From positions 2,604,001 through 2,668,000 of the forward strand of contig CP099846.1 in the NCBI GenBank assembly GCA_030062745.1: a stretch of 64,000 nt of DNA. Reading direction: 5' to 3'. Shown piece after piece: positions 8,971 through 22,114 of the stretch. How positions within the stretch are numbered: the first letter of the stretch is position 1; each line of letters starts with the position of its first letter. This stretch comes from Capitulum mitella. Its lineage: Eukaryota; Arthropoda; Thecostraca; Pollicipedomorpha; Pollicipedidae. Made by a program: the position numbers and the translations under genes. A model generated the notes under the pieces. It was not told where the DNA came from, made no database searches, and worked only from the letters and a program-made list of their open reading frames with translations.

Positions 8971-10620
8971 TGTTCTCTGATCACATTACATACCCAATGC
9001 ATTACATTGGGAGAAAGTGGTAGAAAACTGCAATAAATAGCTCTGTTTCTAGCCAAATCAACATTGCAAAACTTGATGATAGCACACAACCCACAACTGC
9101 CAAAAATGCTTTCTTTCTAGCACAAGTTTGCAACATGATGCATATGATGAGAAGAGTGGAACATGTTATGTATGCCATTCTGTGGATCCTGACTTATTTC
9201 TGAGTTTGCCATACAGGGATTTGCACATCTGGAGACTTTTGGGAAAGTAGTTTAAAGAATCACAGGGCACCTCCCTTATTTTCAGCAGCACAAGCCAGTT
9301 TCTAGCAGTACATAGTGCTTTTATTCCATGCTTCCAGTGAAAAACACTTTTATATTTGGTTATGCTGTGCAGTCACTTTGGGTATGTCTGTGGTAAATAC
9401 TAAGTACTATACCCAGTAAGACTTAGATAATACTGTATTTATGCATCTGTCCATTTTTTAAAGTATTATTGTGTAACTGTACCTTTACATGTGTCTACCT
9501 GTCTCATACAGGGCCTGTAGCTAACTGTCATAACTTTCACAGCAAAAATAGTGGTTTTGGATGGTAGGTACAGTCTATCCACAGGTATGCCTTTTTCAGG
9601 GATGGGGGTGTTCAGTACATAATTCCCATGAATAGTGGGGGTTTATTGCATATAAGCACTATGTGATAATAAAAAAAGAAGCCTCATAAGACTTTTCCCC
9701 AAACCGCTGTGTACATTGCTTGATGATCTAGGAAATATCTTCTCAGTAACCAACCATCAACTTCTTCTGATTCTTAACTATGCCACAAAATTGGTGTTAA
9801 TCACTGAGATACTGAGATACTTTACTCAACAAAGTGAATTTGGCTAGTAACCTGGAACTAGGAACCTGGAAACTGAGCATATTCATTACTTGAATAATCC
9901 TTTACACTGCCATTCATCACCTCTTAAGGCAGCTTTATTTACACAACCCAGCATATCATGTGTTCAACATGTGACATTTACATCACATTGCACAGGTGAT
10001 GCACAATGCCAGCAAAATAGTGGTGTCCTACATGTGATATCAAATATCCTAAAACTGGCACTTTTCATATCTGCTGTGATTAAGACATGCCCACCATATA
10101 CCATGTTGCATATCATGAGTGCTCAATGATCACCATTTCCTTTGTTCAGAGATGTGTCATGACACCCCAAAATGTCACTTCTGGAAGTGTGCTATTGCAC
10201 TGTTTTCTTTTGTTCAACTTTCAATCAAATGTGTAAATGTGAAGCTCAAAAAGTTGGGAATGCACCACTGAATTACTGCAAACAAACTGATGAAAAAAAC
10301 ATTTCAAACATGATTAATGAGTTCTTCCACAACATGCAACAAAGAAATCACAGATGGGCCAGCCCCTACAATAAAGTTGTCAAATGCAAATCGCATGAGA
10401 TTTAACTGGTTACATACATAAGTAAGAACAATCATCAAATGATGGAGCAATGGTTAAATACAAAGAATGCTAGCAATCAATTTGCCTAGCATCATCTGAA
10501 ATATAATGCTGAAATGCCACAATTTTGAATGAGTACACAAAATGCAAAACAAATGAAGACCAAAAATTAGCTTTCTAAGAACAAAGGAAGCATTTGGTCT
10601 CTGGAAGTCAGAAATGCATA
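8971..10620. other. AT-rich non-coding DNA inside the CpG desert
   Basis: No gene or repeat recognised. The short frames at 9890-10129 and 10172-10405 have no domain. Confidence 0.6.
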
Positions 10621-11800
10621 CGAATGTGCGTGAAAGAAGGAAAATATGCAAGACGTGCTGATGATTCACCGAACTTCGATGTTCAAAACGGGACAAATAT
10701 GGCGCACATCTAATGATGGATTGCATTTCTAAACCCCATAAAATGCCCCAAAACGCGAAATAACTCCTTACCAGTCGAAACCGGACCAACACCAATAAGT
10801 TGGGAAAACAAGGAGGATAATCCAGAATCTAGGGGGTGATTATTTCGAATCCAAACGCCACAAACGCTACACTCAGCGCGCGTGACGCGTACGCCCTATC
10901 CCTCCTTTCGAGACTCAGCTGCGAAGTAGAGATGCAAAATCCTCAAAATGACTATCCAAGACAAATGCCGTTGACAAGTTAGACCAACAAACATTTAACA
11001 CGGCTGATGAAGGCAATACCAAATCAAACGACTGTATGGTGGAAACAAACACTATAGCACTTTACCACAGAACGCTTAAACGGGCCAAGTTGGGAGGTAC
11101 ACTTTATGTCCAGCACTGGCACCTTTACTCTAAGAGAAATCTAGTTTATCGTCTATGAAATCTGCGTTTCGAAAGTACTGTTTAAGATCACTGTGAGGAA
11201 ATAACAGAATTTTATAGGTTGAATTCAATATTTAGGATGAATGGACCGGGAAGTCAAGGTGAAGTTGTTCTTTGTTTTGATTTTTCTACCATCTTTTAAT
11301 CAAGAAGTATAATAACTATAGCCCACAAGTATTTAAGGAATACAAAGACCAGAAGCTGACGTCGGTCCTCAGCCTTCTTGTGGCTTAATCTTCCTTGTGC
11401 AGATAAGGGCGATAAGGCAAAGAAAAACGTAGCGGAATACTGTTCGGCAAACATAACATGAGGATGATTGGCATGCGCAGCACTTACGAGTAGCACCTGC
11501 TTCGTCCAGATAGGGGAGTGGGGGGTTAATGGCAACATTTTTTGCACTTCGAATGATAACGATCGAATGAGTGAATGGGTCGCGCACATATTTGGAGTTT
11601 TCCTTATTATTTCATGGCTAAATTCATTTGAGGGGCCAGTTAGAAATCAAAGAAATCTGAAAATTAAAACGTCTCCTCCGCTGTCGGAATCGATCCCACA
11701 TCTGGGGTCAATTGTCACACCCCATCAGGAGCAGTTGGAACAAAATACACGCGCGGTTATATCATTTAGAACTCAGACCAACTTCATGGCATCTGCTGCA
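10621..11800. other. CpG-containing intergenic DNA
   Basis: Normal CpG density returns abruptly. A CpG-rich patch at about 10855-10910 could be a promoter, for example a distal 5' exon of Rab5, but nothing proves this. Confidence 0.4.
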
Positions 11801-11802
11801 TA

Positions 11803-11922
11803 AAAACGGAGACAGAGGCTTATTGTACGTTTAAAAGTTATATATTGAATACATGACGTCGAAAACGGAGACAGAGGCTTGATGTGCGTTTCAAAGTTGT
11901 ACATCAGTTACATGACGTCGAG
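11803..11922. repeat. ~59-bp tandem dimer
   Basis: AAAACGGAGACAGAGGCTT..ACATGACGTCGA occurs twice in direct tandem, each unit ending in ATGACGTCG. Confidence 0.85.
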
Positions 11923-13199
11923 TATAACCATGTGCTTTGTTCCGTTTTGCTAATGCTTCGTGGAACTTTGAACTGATTGCATTTGCTATCGTTTCTTTTT
12001 ATATTTGGTCAGTAAAAAGTAAAAAACAAACGTAAATATCATAAAAAACGTACTCCGCATGAACACGAAGCAACATCAAATGTTTACAAATGTATTCAAC
12101 TCGAATCATTTTAAGTCTGAGATTGATTATCATTTTCCTTTTGTATGAAGCATACAATAGCAAGCAGTCGACGAGATCGCATCATGGATGCAACGGTTGG
12201 TCACGGATTCCAGGATGGTCACGTCCATGGACGCCTGAAAGTGGCCATGGCATATGTTATGTCTAAGGGTCACGTGACACTTGCCCTGGGTCTGCGCTGC
12301 ATGGGTGTAATCTCTGTAGGGGCCGCGTGGAACTTGTTCCCCGCAGTTTTTCATAAGTGATGATTTGTCCCACTTAGTTTTTTAAGTATCAAATAGGCAG
12401 TTTTCATTGGTAACGCAATTTCTTGAACTCTGAAATTTAGTAAAAGAGATTCCAACTACATTTCGCCATGAAACCCAGAAAAGAGTGGCTTTTATGCCCC
12501 ACCTACCTTTTCTTGGCGGACTGCAGTCATTTTGTCCTCCCCTATATCTAAATCGTGGTTTCACCCTTGCTGCGCTGTTTTCCTTAAAGAATCTCCATCC
12601 TCCACTGCGGCCATAACGCTAGCTACCATATGCGTTGGTGTTTCCGGATCGTTTGTTCTGTTTCGCTGGCGGGCCACGCTGAAACGGATAGAATATTACT
12701 TAACAATGAAATCAGTCGCGATTTTCTGCTGAATGGCCAAGTAACTCTTCAGCCCTTTGAAATCTTGCAGTGTTCGTTATGTTTATGCAAACCTCTTAAA
12801 TACGTATTACTACATTTGCATTTCTGCTGATGTTATTTTACGGGCCACTTTCTCATATACCACACCCATTTCTTAAAATAAATTTCGATATGCTTCATTA
12901 GGTCTTATGTATCTGTTGTTGCTATTACTTTCCATATATTAGTTCGATAATGGTTGTTCGTGTATTACTCTATTTCACTCTTGCTACAGCCATATCCTGT
13001 ACTGTTATACCTGTTGTGATTCTCTTCGGTTCTTCGTCCATGCGACAGCGGTAAACGCGGGCGGTGCTGTTGCTGTGTGCTTCCAACTGTCGCTCTTCCT
13101 CCGCACACGTGCCGTACTCTCCTCGCCTTCGCCTTCGTTCATTCCCCGTGGCGGCGGCGGCACCCGGTCACCAAACCAGGGGAGGCTGCAGCGGCGCAA
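11923..13199. other. no gene recognised
   Basis: Mixed AT-rich DNA. The small plus-strand frame at 12145-12360 begins at an ATG but has no identifiable domain or signal peptide. Confidence 0.5.
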
Positions 13200-13373
13200 A
13201 CTAGGTTGGTTATTGTGCTATTTAACGACGCTCTCAACTGGCAGGGTCATTTCGCGCCGCAACCTCTCACGCCGGTTGTCGCGAGGGACGGCGAAATGTC
13301 TCCGTTACCCGGACTCAAACCGGGGACCTTTCGGCCACAAGGCGAGCATAGTAACCACTACACTGCGCCGACC
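13200..13373 (-). mobile_element. tRNA-His-derived SINE
   Basis: Read on the minus strand from 13373, the head resembles tRNA-His: a D-arm/A-box region (GTAGTGGTTACTATGC), an anticodon region CTTGTGGCC with GTG at 13338-13336, and a B box GGTTTGAGTCC at 13321-13311. The last differs from the consensus GGTTCGANTCC at one base. It continues into a non-tRNA body and a GTCGTTAAATAGCACAATAA-like tail. The acceptor stem does not pair as in a functional tRNA, so a SINE is preferred. Confidence 0.7.
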
Positions 13374-14635
13374 CATCCTGGTTGCCTTTGTCTCCCATCC
13401 AATCTGCTCGTTGTTCTGGACTGTGCTGGTCTGACCCAATGTGACTCAGTCTGGTCCATTTCTGTCATGCAATATATCCGTCCTTTTCAATGCTGTCAGG
13501 TGCCAACCACGGTAACCCCACGTCCAGTGCTGGCGATGTGGCTCCTCCCCGTGCAGTGCTTGAAGCATTGGCCGGTGGCGTCTTAACGTGCAGCGCCGGT
13601 GACGGCTCCTCAACGTCCGGTGCCGCTGTCACTACAACGGCGGAAGAGCTGACGTCGAAATTTGACGACTGGTCATGCGTCCAGTCCAGGTGACGTAATC
13701 GTCACAACGCTCACCCACCTACCAACGAGCAGAACTGGCTACCTACCGTACACCATCGCATACAAGCTCACAAAGCTGGCTGAGCAGGCCAAATCTGGTG
13801 CGGTGGCCCATCTTTCTAGAGATGCGTCGCTCATGCTGATTACCAATGTACGAGAGATGGAACAGATCACGACCAAGGGCGGATCCAGTGGCTCGATTTG
13901 GGGAGAGGGCAAGCAAGAATTTGTTGGGTGTGGATGGTCGGTCAGCGAGTCAGTGACCGGAGGGTGTGGGCGAGGGGGTCGAAGACCGGGGGTGCGGAGT
14001 GTCGAGCGACTTCAGACTCTGTGTAGTAGTAGCCATGCGTTTCCTTTTTTGGGGGGACAAACGCCTAATTGCCCCCCCCCGCTGTAGCTGCCACGGAATG
14101 TCAAAATCCAGTCGCGGCCACCATTCATATACAAGCGTCTCGAGCGTTGTCGGGAAACAGCAGCGCTTGAGATGGCGAGTGTTTGGGACACCCGTCGCGG
14201 TCGAGCTACTCTGCGCAAGAGAAATAGAACGGGAAAAACTGCTTACGGTCCAAAGAGACCACACGTGCGAGCGCAGTCCTACCGTCCTCCATCCCTAGTC
14301 TCCCATGTGTCGCGATGTGTGTGGTGTAGGTGCAAGCAGTGATAATCTGTTGACCGCAAATAAGAGCTGGTATATTTTGCTGTCTACGTCTGTGACACAC
14401 AAGTATTTGAGGTCCCATGCCTGGTAAAAGAAAGCCATGTTGTACGAGAGTCAAGGTAGATGTGGATCATCAGTAAGCGTCAATCATCGGTAATAATAAC
14501 AATTCATCTCAACGCCTTAGGTGATCGTCTGCATTCTGTTCCGCTGGCGCTCACAGTTCGAGCCAATACGGCCAACACGTATCAGTGGTAAAAGCGCCAA
14601 CGTGGCATCGTTTTGAAATTTGTGATCGTCTCAGA
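13374..14635. other. no gene recognised
   Basis: The open frames at 13490-14087 and 13950-14298 lack recognisable domains. C- and G-homopolymers occur at 14051-14081. Confidence 0.4.
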
Positions 14636-14770
14636 GATGTCGATTTATATTCTTTTGAGATGGCCCTGGCCCACCCAGTGTTGATTTAGGCCCACCCAAT
14701 CTTGGCTTGGGCCCACCCAATATTTTCTGCCGGTTTTGAAGGGAAATAAATAATAGTAGCGGAATAAGTG
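14636..14770 (-). repeat. dispersed repeat C, copy 1 (inverted relative to 42.8 kb)
   Basis: Matches the reverse complement of 42775-42910 over about 130 bp, including CCTGGCCCACCCA, GGGCCCACCCAA and TTTTCTGCCGGTTTT. An internal short motif GGCCCACCCAA is itself repeated three times. Confidence 0.85.
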
Positions 14771-15129
14771 CGGTTTTTTATTGATAAATGCTAACAAAAA
14801 CTCATAAATTTCCATATAAATTTTCATTATTTTTCTCATTTCACAATTTACATACAAATTCATAAATTTCCTATCTCAAAATAAAGTGCACTAAATCCGT
14901 TGAGAAACCCATATTTGGAGGGAGGTCAGTTTGTGGGGCCCTCTGCTCGCCCCAATCATTTACAGACATGGACGCCCCTGGATCGTCCAGTGACCGACTC
15001 GATATTGGCTTAGATGTTGCCCATGCTAAGGTGCTTCGACCATACTGAGGATCATCTCAGTGAGTTGCCCTAGTCAGCTTTGTTTTCATATAAAGTCACC
15101 CGGCTCTTTCGAAATTATTGGTATTTCAG
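14771..15129. other. no gene recognised
   Basis: AT-rich sequence leading into the candidate exon at 15130. Confidence 0.4.
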
Positions 15130-15297
15130 GCTCCCTACTGCCAATATCGCAATGAGCTCGGGCGCCTTTGTCATCTCTGTTATGAGATTTACCTCGGGCG
15201 CGAGATGACCGAACGTGGCTGGCACCGCGACACAGTGCCTTTGGTTAAATGGTTTCAGGCGACTCCGACACCTCAGGGGGTAGTAACTTATGTCTAG
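15130..15297 (+). CDS. candidate terminal exon, Cys-containing, unidentified
   Basis: Follows a plausible acceptor (GGTATTTCAG|GCTCCC) and reads 55 codons to TAG at 15295. The peptide starts APYCQYRNELGRLCHLCYEI and continues YLGREMTERGWHRD. It has three Cys (residues 4, 14, 17), a CxxC pair and a non-repetitive, protein-like composition. I do not recognise it. The L-x-R-x-C-x2-C-Y-x2-Y pattern superficially recalls CHH-type neuropeptides, but the remaining CHH cysteines are absent. It may also be a fragment of a transposon zinc finger. Confidence 0.3.
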   Translation, partial: APYCQYRNELGRLCHLCYEIYLGREMTERGWHRDTVPLVKWFQATPTPQGVVTYV

Positions 15298-15648
15298 GTC
15301 GCGGCTTTCAGGTCGCTCATGTCAATGCAAAATATTCAAAAACACATCAAATGCCTTTTTCTAAGTAATGGGGAGTGCACTCCAGAACCTGCAGTCCTGT
15401 AGTCCAATGCTACGCACCTCTGCTAGAAAAATGTTCCTGTAACTGCTGCAAATTTGCTTTCCAGCTAATACTTCTGTCAGTTCTCAATCAAGCCATACTT
15501 TTTTCAACAACCTGAATAAGCAGTCTTAATAAATGTGGCAGCATTGTACATACTCTCGACTTAATCGCATCATGCAATGAATACAACGTTCACAGCAAAA
15601 AACCTTTGGACCTCCGGCCTCAAAATGAACATGTTCTAAATTTCGGTA

Positions 15649-16836
15649 TTAACCCGCGCACGACCGTCGGTAGGTTTCGAACATCCGCGACTGGAGGGGG
15701 GGGGGGGACAGTTGGCCGCCCCCCTCTAACTCACGAACGGTTGGTCGCACAATAAAAACAAGCATACCGTTCGAAAGCTTGTGACGAGTAGAGCTTGAAA
15801 CTGATCTCATTTTTAGTTTTAGATAATATTTAAGCAATTTGCGCCCTATATATGTTTTCTCATAGCCGACTGCATGAGACCGAGAAATGGCCTGAATCTC
15901 AAGGGCTGTGACTAATAACGCATAGGTAAAGGCACCAGCGCACAAATAAAAGCCCGAGGATGCCGATACACGTCTAATTTCCCAGATTTGTTCAATATAT
16001 ACGCCGAAACGTTGAGTTAAAGACACGGTAATTCTCGCGCCAGCTGTAGGCGTGCGCCGCTGCCGTATGCAGCGGCGCAAATTGACGGGAACTAATTTTA
16101 GCGTTCCTTTATTTTCGCGAAAAAAGACGATCTATGTAACTTTTATTGAGCGTAGTGGCTCTTGTGATGGCTTTTCATGCTTAAATTTTGGAAAAATTTA
16201 TTAGTTACCAATCTACACAATTGGCGGAGATGCTACTTTTTCAAACTTTTTGAGGTTTCTGGCATTACTTACGTCTGTGCAAGCTAGTTCTGCCTTTTTC
16301 TACCCATTCTGAGAATTTCATCGTCGATTTTGACTGTGGTACATTTTGGCTCACTACAGTTATTCGTGACCTGACCTCAGGTCAATGGCTGGAAGTCATT
16401 GATACTTTGCCCAATGACGATAACTAGCTGTCTGCTTCACTCCACACTAAAAACGTTATGAAATATTCCGTCAATTTCCTAAAAAAACGACATGCCTTAA
16501 AAATGGGCTTGACCTGACCCGGAAAATTCCGAAAAATCTGAGATAGCAGATTTGTTGCATCTATCACGATCACTCATCCCTGAAAGCATTATTGTGACAT
16601 CTTGTTTTGCGAAAAAGTTAGAGGGCGCTAATCTTTTTTGGACATAGGTCCGTTTAACCTGACCTAGGTCAGGCACTTGACCTGCCCTGAGGTCAAAATT
16701 TTGGCACGAGATGTAAAATTGGCGAAACAAAAGGTACAAAAAGTTCCGTGACTCCGTGTTTATTCGTTCTCTCGCAATCCCAGAAAAACCTCAGGGGGGC
16801 AGTCAACTGCCCGCCCCCCAGTCGGGGACGGGTTAA
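15649..16836 (+). mobile_element. TTAA-family element, copy 1
   Basis: Flanked by TTAA at 15649-15652 and 16833-16836, with ends TTAA-CCCGCGCACGACCGTC and GTCGGGGACGGG-TTAA. Non-autonomous, with no transposase. TTAA targets and CCC/GGG termini are typical of piggyBac-type elements. The interior carries clusters of AGGTCA/TGACCT half-sites near 16366-16386 and 16657-16696. Confidence 0.85.
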
Positions 16837-17822
<986 letters not shown>

Positions 17823-17855
17823 GATATAGATGTATATACGTATATATATATATGC

Positions 17856-18420
17856 ATGTATATAGTGCTTTTATATGCTACCGTCATTTCTATAACAGAT
17901 ATCATTATACATAGCCAGTGTTATAACAGTCAGTGATGCTACTAATGTTCCAATTCTTATTATCAGTTTGGGAGCGTTTTTGCGGGCCCTCTGCACTTTT
18001 CTTTTTTTAGGGCCGTGCCGGAAGTCCGCGAAACCTCCACGGCGAGGAGAGGGACGGTTGCCCACTCCTACCCCCTAGCTACGCCATTGCCAGCATTCAT
18101 CGTGTTCATTTATGTGCATCCTTCAAATGATGTATGCAGTGGTATAAGGAACGACGTATTTAACTACCACAGACATGCAAAGTACCAACGGGGCAACTGT
18201 GACAGTCCGGCTGTGCGCGTCGCCCCAAGCGGACGCGCCGCTCTGTGTGGCTCTCCACCCCTGTCACCCGGTGCCTTTCCGCGTGCTGTGTATGAAGCGA
18301 CTGAGGAGCATGAGTGACTGAGGAGTGCCTGTGTGTGAACCTGATGGAGCTCTGGGCGGAGCAGCCCTTCCGATACTACAGCTATCCAGTGCATACCACC
18401 AAAACATCTGACATTACCGC
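17856..18420. other. LINE upstream region / unassigned
   Basis: No domain recognised. The sequence from about 18000 is compositionally like the LINE that follows and may be its 5' UTR. Confidence 0.35.
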
Positions 18421-19060
18421 ATGAATATACACCGCGATACTGCGCGGCATCTGGTGTTCCTGGCGGTCATCAGTTTTCTGATCGCCTCTGCCACCCCCTG
18501 TACCGTCCTGCCGTCTCGGAGTGGATACTCCATGCCGTCATGGCGATGGCGCGGCCCCTCGCCCGCCCGCGACCCAGCGACCTGGTCAAGGTCTTGCCCC
18601 CGGGCTGTTTACACCGCCCGCCACACCGGGGACCGAGCGACCTTCACCTTCAAGCCAGCTGACCCGCGGCCTGCGGTGGTCCCCACGCCTGGACGTGGTG
18701 GCCGCGCCCGAAAAACCCGCCGCGGCCGGCGCTCCCGTCACCGGCAACGAGGCAACAGAGGCGGAAATGTGGGGCGTGGGAACGGCGGCTCCGAACTGCT
18801 GAAGATTTATGCGATAAACGTGCAGTCTCTAAAACCCAAAACAATCGAGCTACATCATGAACTGCGTCGGTACGGCTGTGGCGTCACGGTTTTATGCGAG
18901 ACTTGGTTGAAACCTTGTGTACCAAACAGGTTTTTAGTATTTTTAAGATTTGTCTTTAAGCGTTGTGACCGTAAATTTGCCCCCAAAGGTTACGAGGGTG
19001 TGGGCTTGCTTTGCAGTGATGGGATAAACGTAATTAAAAGTGACACTCTCGTTCTATAAA
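18421..19060 (+). pseudogene. LINE ORF2 endonuclease start (CR1/L2-like), decayed
   Basis: An Arg-rich N-terminal region is followed at about 18797 by LLKIYAINVQSLKPK, then VTVLCETWLKP. This is the Asn-containing first motif and the E-T-W-L motif of the apurinic endonuclease domain of non-LTR retrotransposons. The frame ends at 19057 and the homology resumes in another frame. Confidence 0.8.
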
Positions 19061-19229
19061 TCCGGCATCTAAACTTTAGACGTTATGGCGTCGGCCTCAG
19101 GTGGGCCCGAAAGACCCATTGTCTGTGCTGTGTACCGTATGTCCAGAAACGCTGCCGCTGCACTTGAAGCAGATTTTGCGGATCCAGAAGCGCAATTATG
19201 AGAATGTTCTCGTGAGTTATCCTGGTTGC

Positions 19230-20010
19230 ATGATTGTTATCGCTGTTGATTTAAACTTGTAATTTGCTGGCCGATTATGACTCTCACGCCGCCTGTCGGA
19301 AACTGAATGATTTTCTGAACTGGTACTGTCTGAATCAAATTAATGCTGAGCAAACATACTCGGCTTGCTCGCTGCTGGATGTGTTTATTGTCAATGGTGA
19401 TTTTGTTAAACGCGCTGGTACCAAGCTCTGTCACTTTAGTCCGCACACATTTATTAGAATGACCTGCGATATTCCTAGACTGCGACAGAAGCCCACCGTT
19501 GTACGTGCCAGACTGTTACGATACATCGACATCGTCGCATACCACCATGGCCCTCTGCATTGTGAATGGAATGCAGTGCTCAGTGCCGCTAGCATCACGG
19601 ACAAGTGGATGCCATTCACAAACATTGTCCTCGATCGCCGCGCCCCCTTCAGGGACATCAAACTGCGCAATCCGACAGCGCCATCTATCTCAGAGGCAAC
19701 ACGTGGCCTCATTGCACGCAGAGCGGTAGCTCTGCGTTCGCATGCCCACGGCTCCGACCTGTATTGCGAACCAAATAGGGCCGTAAGATCTGCGGTAAAG
19801 AACGACACGAAACAGGACATCGCTGATAGAATCAACAGCAAGGATCAGGCTCTGTGTGGTGCAACATGCGCCACGAGTGGCCGCCGAGGTTGCCGGACGT
19901 GGTGTTGCTTCCAGCCTCCCAGTCCGGCTGCCCCGTGTCGATGCATGCGCGTTTCGGGCGCAGCCGATCTCCTTCGACCACCTGCGACGCACTATCTTTT
20001 AGCATGAGGA
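19230..20010 (+). pseudogene. LINE endonuclease C-terminus and linker, decayed
   Basis: The frame from 19264 shows the end of the endonuclease (LNQINAEQTYSACSLLDVFI) and a linker with ATRGLIARRAVALRSHAHGS and NRAVRSAVKND. This layout is usual between the EN and RT domains. It is the same element as 18421-19060, separated by frameshifts. Confidence 0.75.
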
Positions 20011-20079
20011 ACTCAGCAGCGTGCGGTACTGACTTACTCTGTACTAAAGTATCTGGTGACCCTGGAAACCCTCCAGTTT

Positions 20080-20320
20080 TCGCCCTACCTCTATCCTTCC
20101 TGTCATTGCCAAGTTAGTTGAGAGAGTTGTTCAAAACCAACTCCTCTATCTCTCCTTTAGCCACCTGCTTGCTCCTACCCAGCTCGGTTTTCGGTGCCTC
20201 CATTCTAACGAAACCGCTCTCCTCAGCATGTCGGACAAAATTTTATGAGCCATAAACCAGGCAAAATTTCGCTTCTTTGTCTGATTGACCTCAGAAAGTC
20301 AGTGGCAACGGATCGTATTT
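20080..20320 (+). pseudogene. LINE reverse transcriptase fingers, fragment
   Basis: Reads PVIAKLVERVVQNQLLYLSF then LLAPTQLGFRCLHSNETALL, AINQAK and LLCLIDLRKSVATD. This is the conserved RT region (QxGFRxxHSxETALL, LxDLxKAFDT-like). A TGA interrupts it and AFD is decayed. Confidence 0.85.
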
Positions 20321-20834
20321 GATCATGGGGGGGCAAAGCAAAATTTTGAGGCACCTTGATCTTGAGAGTCCCCATTTCCTACGAAGGGCCCTCATCCCCA
20401 CAAAAGTCCATGTTTCACTTAATAGGAGTCATATTTCGCCCGACCGGGCGGGGTAGGTCCACGATCCAGTCGTGCGTTGTGCGAACTCTGGCATTTAACC
20501 GCTGAACTTGGTAGGTGCGGCACAGCTCGGTCCCACCGTGACTCCTGACGTCCACAGCCAGACATCTGGTCGGAAGCCGAGGCAACTGCCGCCGTGGCAA
20601 AGGAATCCAAGTCTAATTGTCCTACAACTTGATACAGAGATTAAGAAAACCCTTACATCAGCGTGGATATATGCAATGTTCTTGCGTGCACATGTAACAG
20701 CAAATAACACAGTGATGTGTTTCATATACTAACATCGTACTGTCTGGACTCTGAGAGCCATTGTGTGGAGGAGTCTTCACGAGCCAATGCAATGTTAAAA
20801 ATGGAGGATTACGCAAACAAATCGGCTTCCGCTC
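20321..20834. other. unassigned insertion within the LINE
   Basis: RT homology stops at about 20320 and resumes near 21840. The first 0.5 kb of the intervening DNA is unique as far as I can see. Confidence 0.5.
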
Positions 20835-21440
20835 TCGGGTGGAAGCCGGAGCCCCCCTTAACATGGTCCGAACTCAGAGGCCTACCGGGTCCATTCCGCG
20901 ACGCCCCTTAAAAGCTGTAAGATCCCAGTCTCTGGGTCACTTTTGAACGTAATCCGCGCAAGGCCCTCTTACAGACAGATGCTGGGGCGCCCCCAGAGAT
21001 CCAGACTGGTTCAGCGAAGGCCCCCTGGGTCCATTCTATGAGGCCTCTCGAAAAACTGTAGGTTCTCGGGCCCTGTTTTGCTTTTGAGTGATAATCGGTA
21101 CGAGGCCCTCTTTTGGACCTAAGCCGGGGCCCCCTAGGCAGGGTTCAAAGCTTGGTTCAGCGCAGGCCAGTCCTGTCGATGAATTCTGCGAGATGCCCCT
21201 GAAAATTGCGGGGTCCTGGCCGCTGGACCACCTTTGAGTGTAATCAACACGAGATCCTTTATTGGATGGAAACTGAGCCCCGTAGCAGGGTCCGAACTTT
21301 GCGTTGGGGTAGGCCAGCCAAGTCCATTCCGCGAGATCCCTTAAAAATCATAAGTTCGTGGTCTCTGGTCAGTTTTAGGTCCAACCTGTTCGAGGTCCTT
21401 ACCGGAAGAAAGCTGAGGTCCCTAACAAAGTAAGACTTGA
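20835..21440. repeat. ~143-bp tandem array (4.3 units)
   Basis: Units begin near 20835, 20980, 21118 and 21263, with a partial one at 21400. Each contains GGAAGC/GGACCTAAGC-CGGGGCCCC, a GGGTCCATTC(C/T)GCGA block, CTTAAAA(GC)TGTAAG and an AACACGAGGCCCT-like end. The units are clearly diverged. Confidence 0.75.
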
Positions 21441-21835
21441 AAGAACACGCACACCATGAGCTTCCCTTGCCTGCATTGTTGCATTTTCCTTTCTTTTTTT
21501 GGATTTTGGTAGCGTGTTCATCGCTTTTATTCCCATTTTGTTTTCTGTTCAGCGTTTCTTACGAGGCCCCCAAGATCGTAGATTGGGGGGAAGGAATTAA
21601 GTCTTGCCCCAGGCCCATCGCGACTGGGGGAGGCTGTCCCCCCCCCCCCCCCCCACTTCCGACGCCCTTGCAGTAAATGCGCTGATGTGACTGACCATTC
21701 CATATTACTCACAAAATTGCATCTTTACTGCGTCAGCACCGAATGGTTCAAAAATTATCTCACGAGGTCACACTCAGAATGTGAGCTTTTCATACACTTC
21801 CAATATCACGCAGATTTCGGCCCCGCGACCCATTA
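21441..21835. other. unassigned; C-run at 21640
   Basis: No gene. A long C homopolymer at about 21640-21654 and G-rich flanks resemble the ends of the TTAA elements, but no TTAA-bounded copy is present. Confidence 0.4.
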
Positions 21836-21839
21836 ACCA

Positions 21840-22114
21840 GGGTGTCTTTTAGGGTTCGTCTTCTCTTTACTGTTTTTGCTAATAACCTCAGCCTGCATGC
21901 CGCCGATGCTTTTGTGGTGCAATGCGCCGACGACATTCAGGTTCAGGTCACCTACTCAAAATCTGTGTTTTCTTCCTTTGTTTCTGACCTTGAGACCGCG
22001 CTGGCCTCGTGAGACGAGTATTTTGGCTGAAATGGTCTCAAAGCCAACGAATCGAAATTTGAGCTTATCCCCTCGGGAACTAGTCAAAATATGCGAAACC
22101 TTCCTTCATTTTGT
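21840..22114 (+). pseudogene. LINE RT palm fragment with CADD in place of YADD
   Basis: Reads AFVVQCADDIQVQVTYSKSV then SDLETALAS and NGLKANESKFELIPSGTSQN, which is the RT catalytic box and following region. The conserved Tyr of YADD is Cys (TGC at 21923). It is interrupted at 22115 by TTAA copy 2. Confidence 0.85.

Larger units (their letters stand above)
7871..10620. other. CpG desert (2.75 kb with two CpGs)
   Basis: Reading every line, I find CG only at 9705 and 10392 between 7871 and 10620. The sequences on either side (before 7000, after 10621) are CpG-rich. The right edge is abrupt: CpGs recur several times per line from 10621. No protein-coding frame is convincing here. Confidence 0.9.

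Noticed and set aside
10454-10795. 113-residue minus-strand frame upstream of Rab5
   Set aside because: No domain, straddles the CpG-desert boundary, no splice support.
13293-13373. Functional tRNA-His
   Set aside because: The acceptor stem does not pair and the sequence continues into a SINE body.
15130-15297. Crustacean hyperglycemic hormone family exon
   Set aside because: The L-x-R-x-C-x2-C-Y motif is suggestive, but Cys spacing and the other three cysteines do not fit.
20835-21440. Protein-coding gene in the GC-rich block
   Set aside because: The sequence is a diverged 143-bp tandem array and the frames are short and inconsistent between units.
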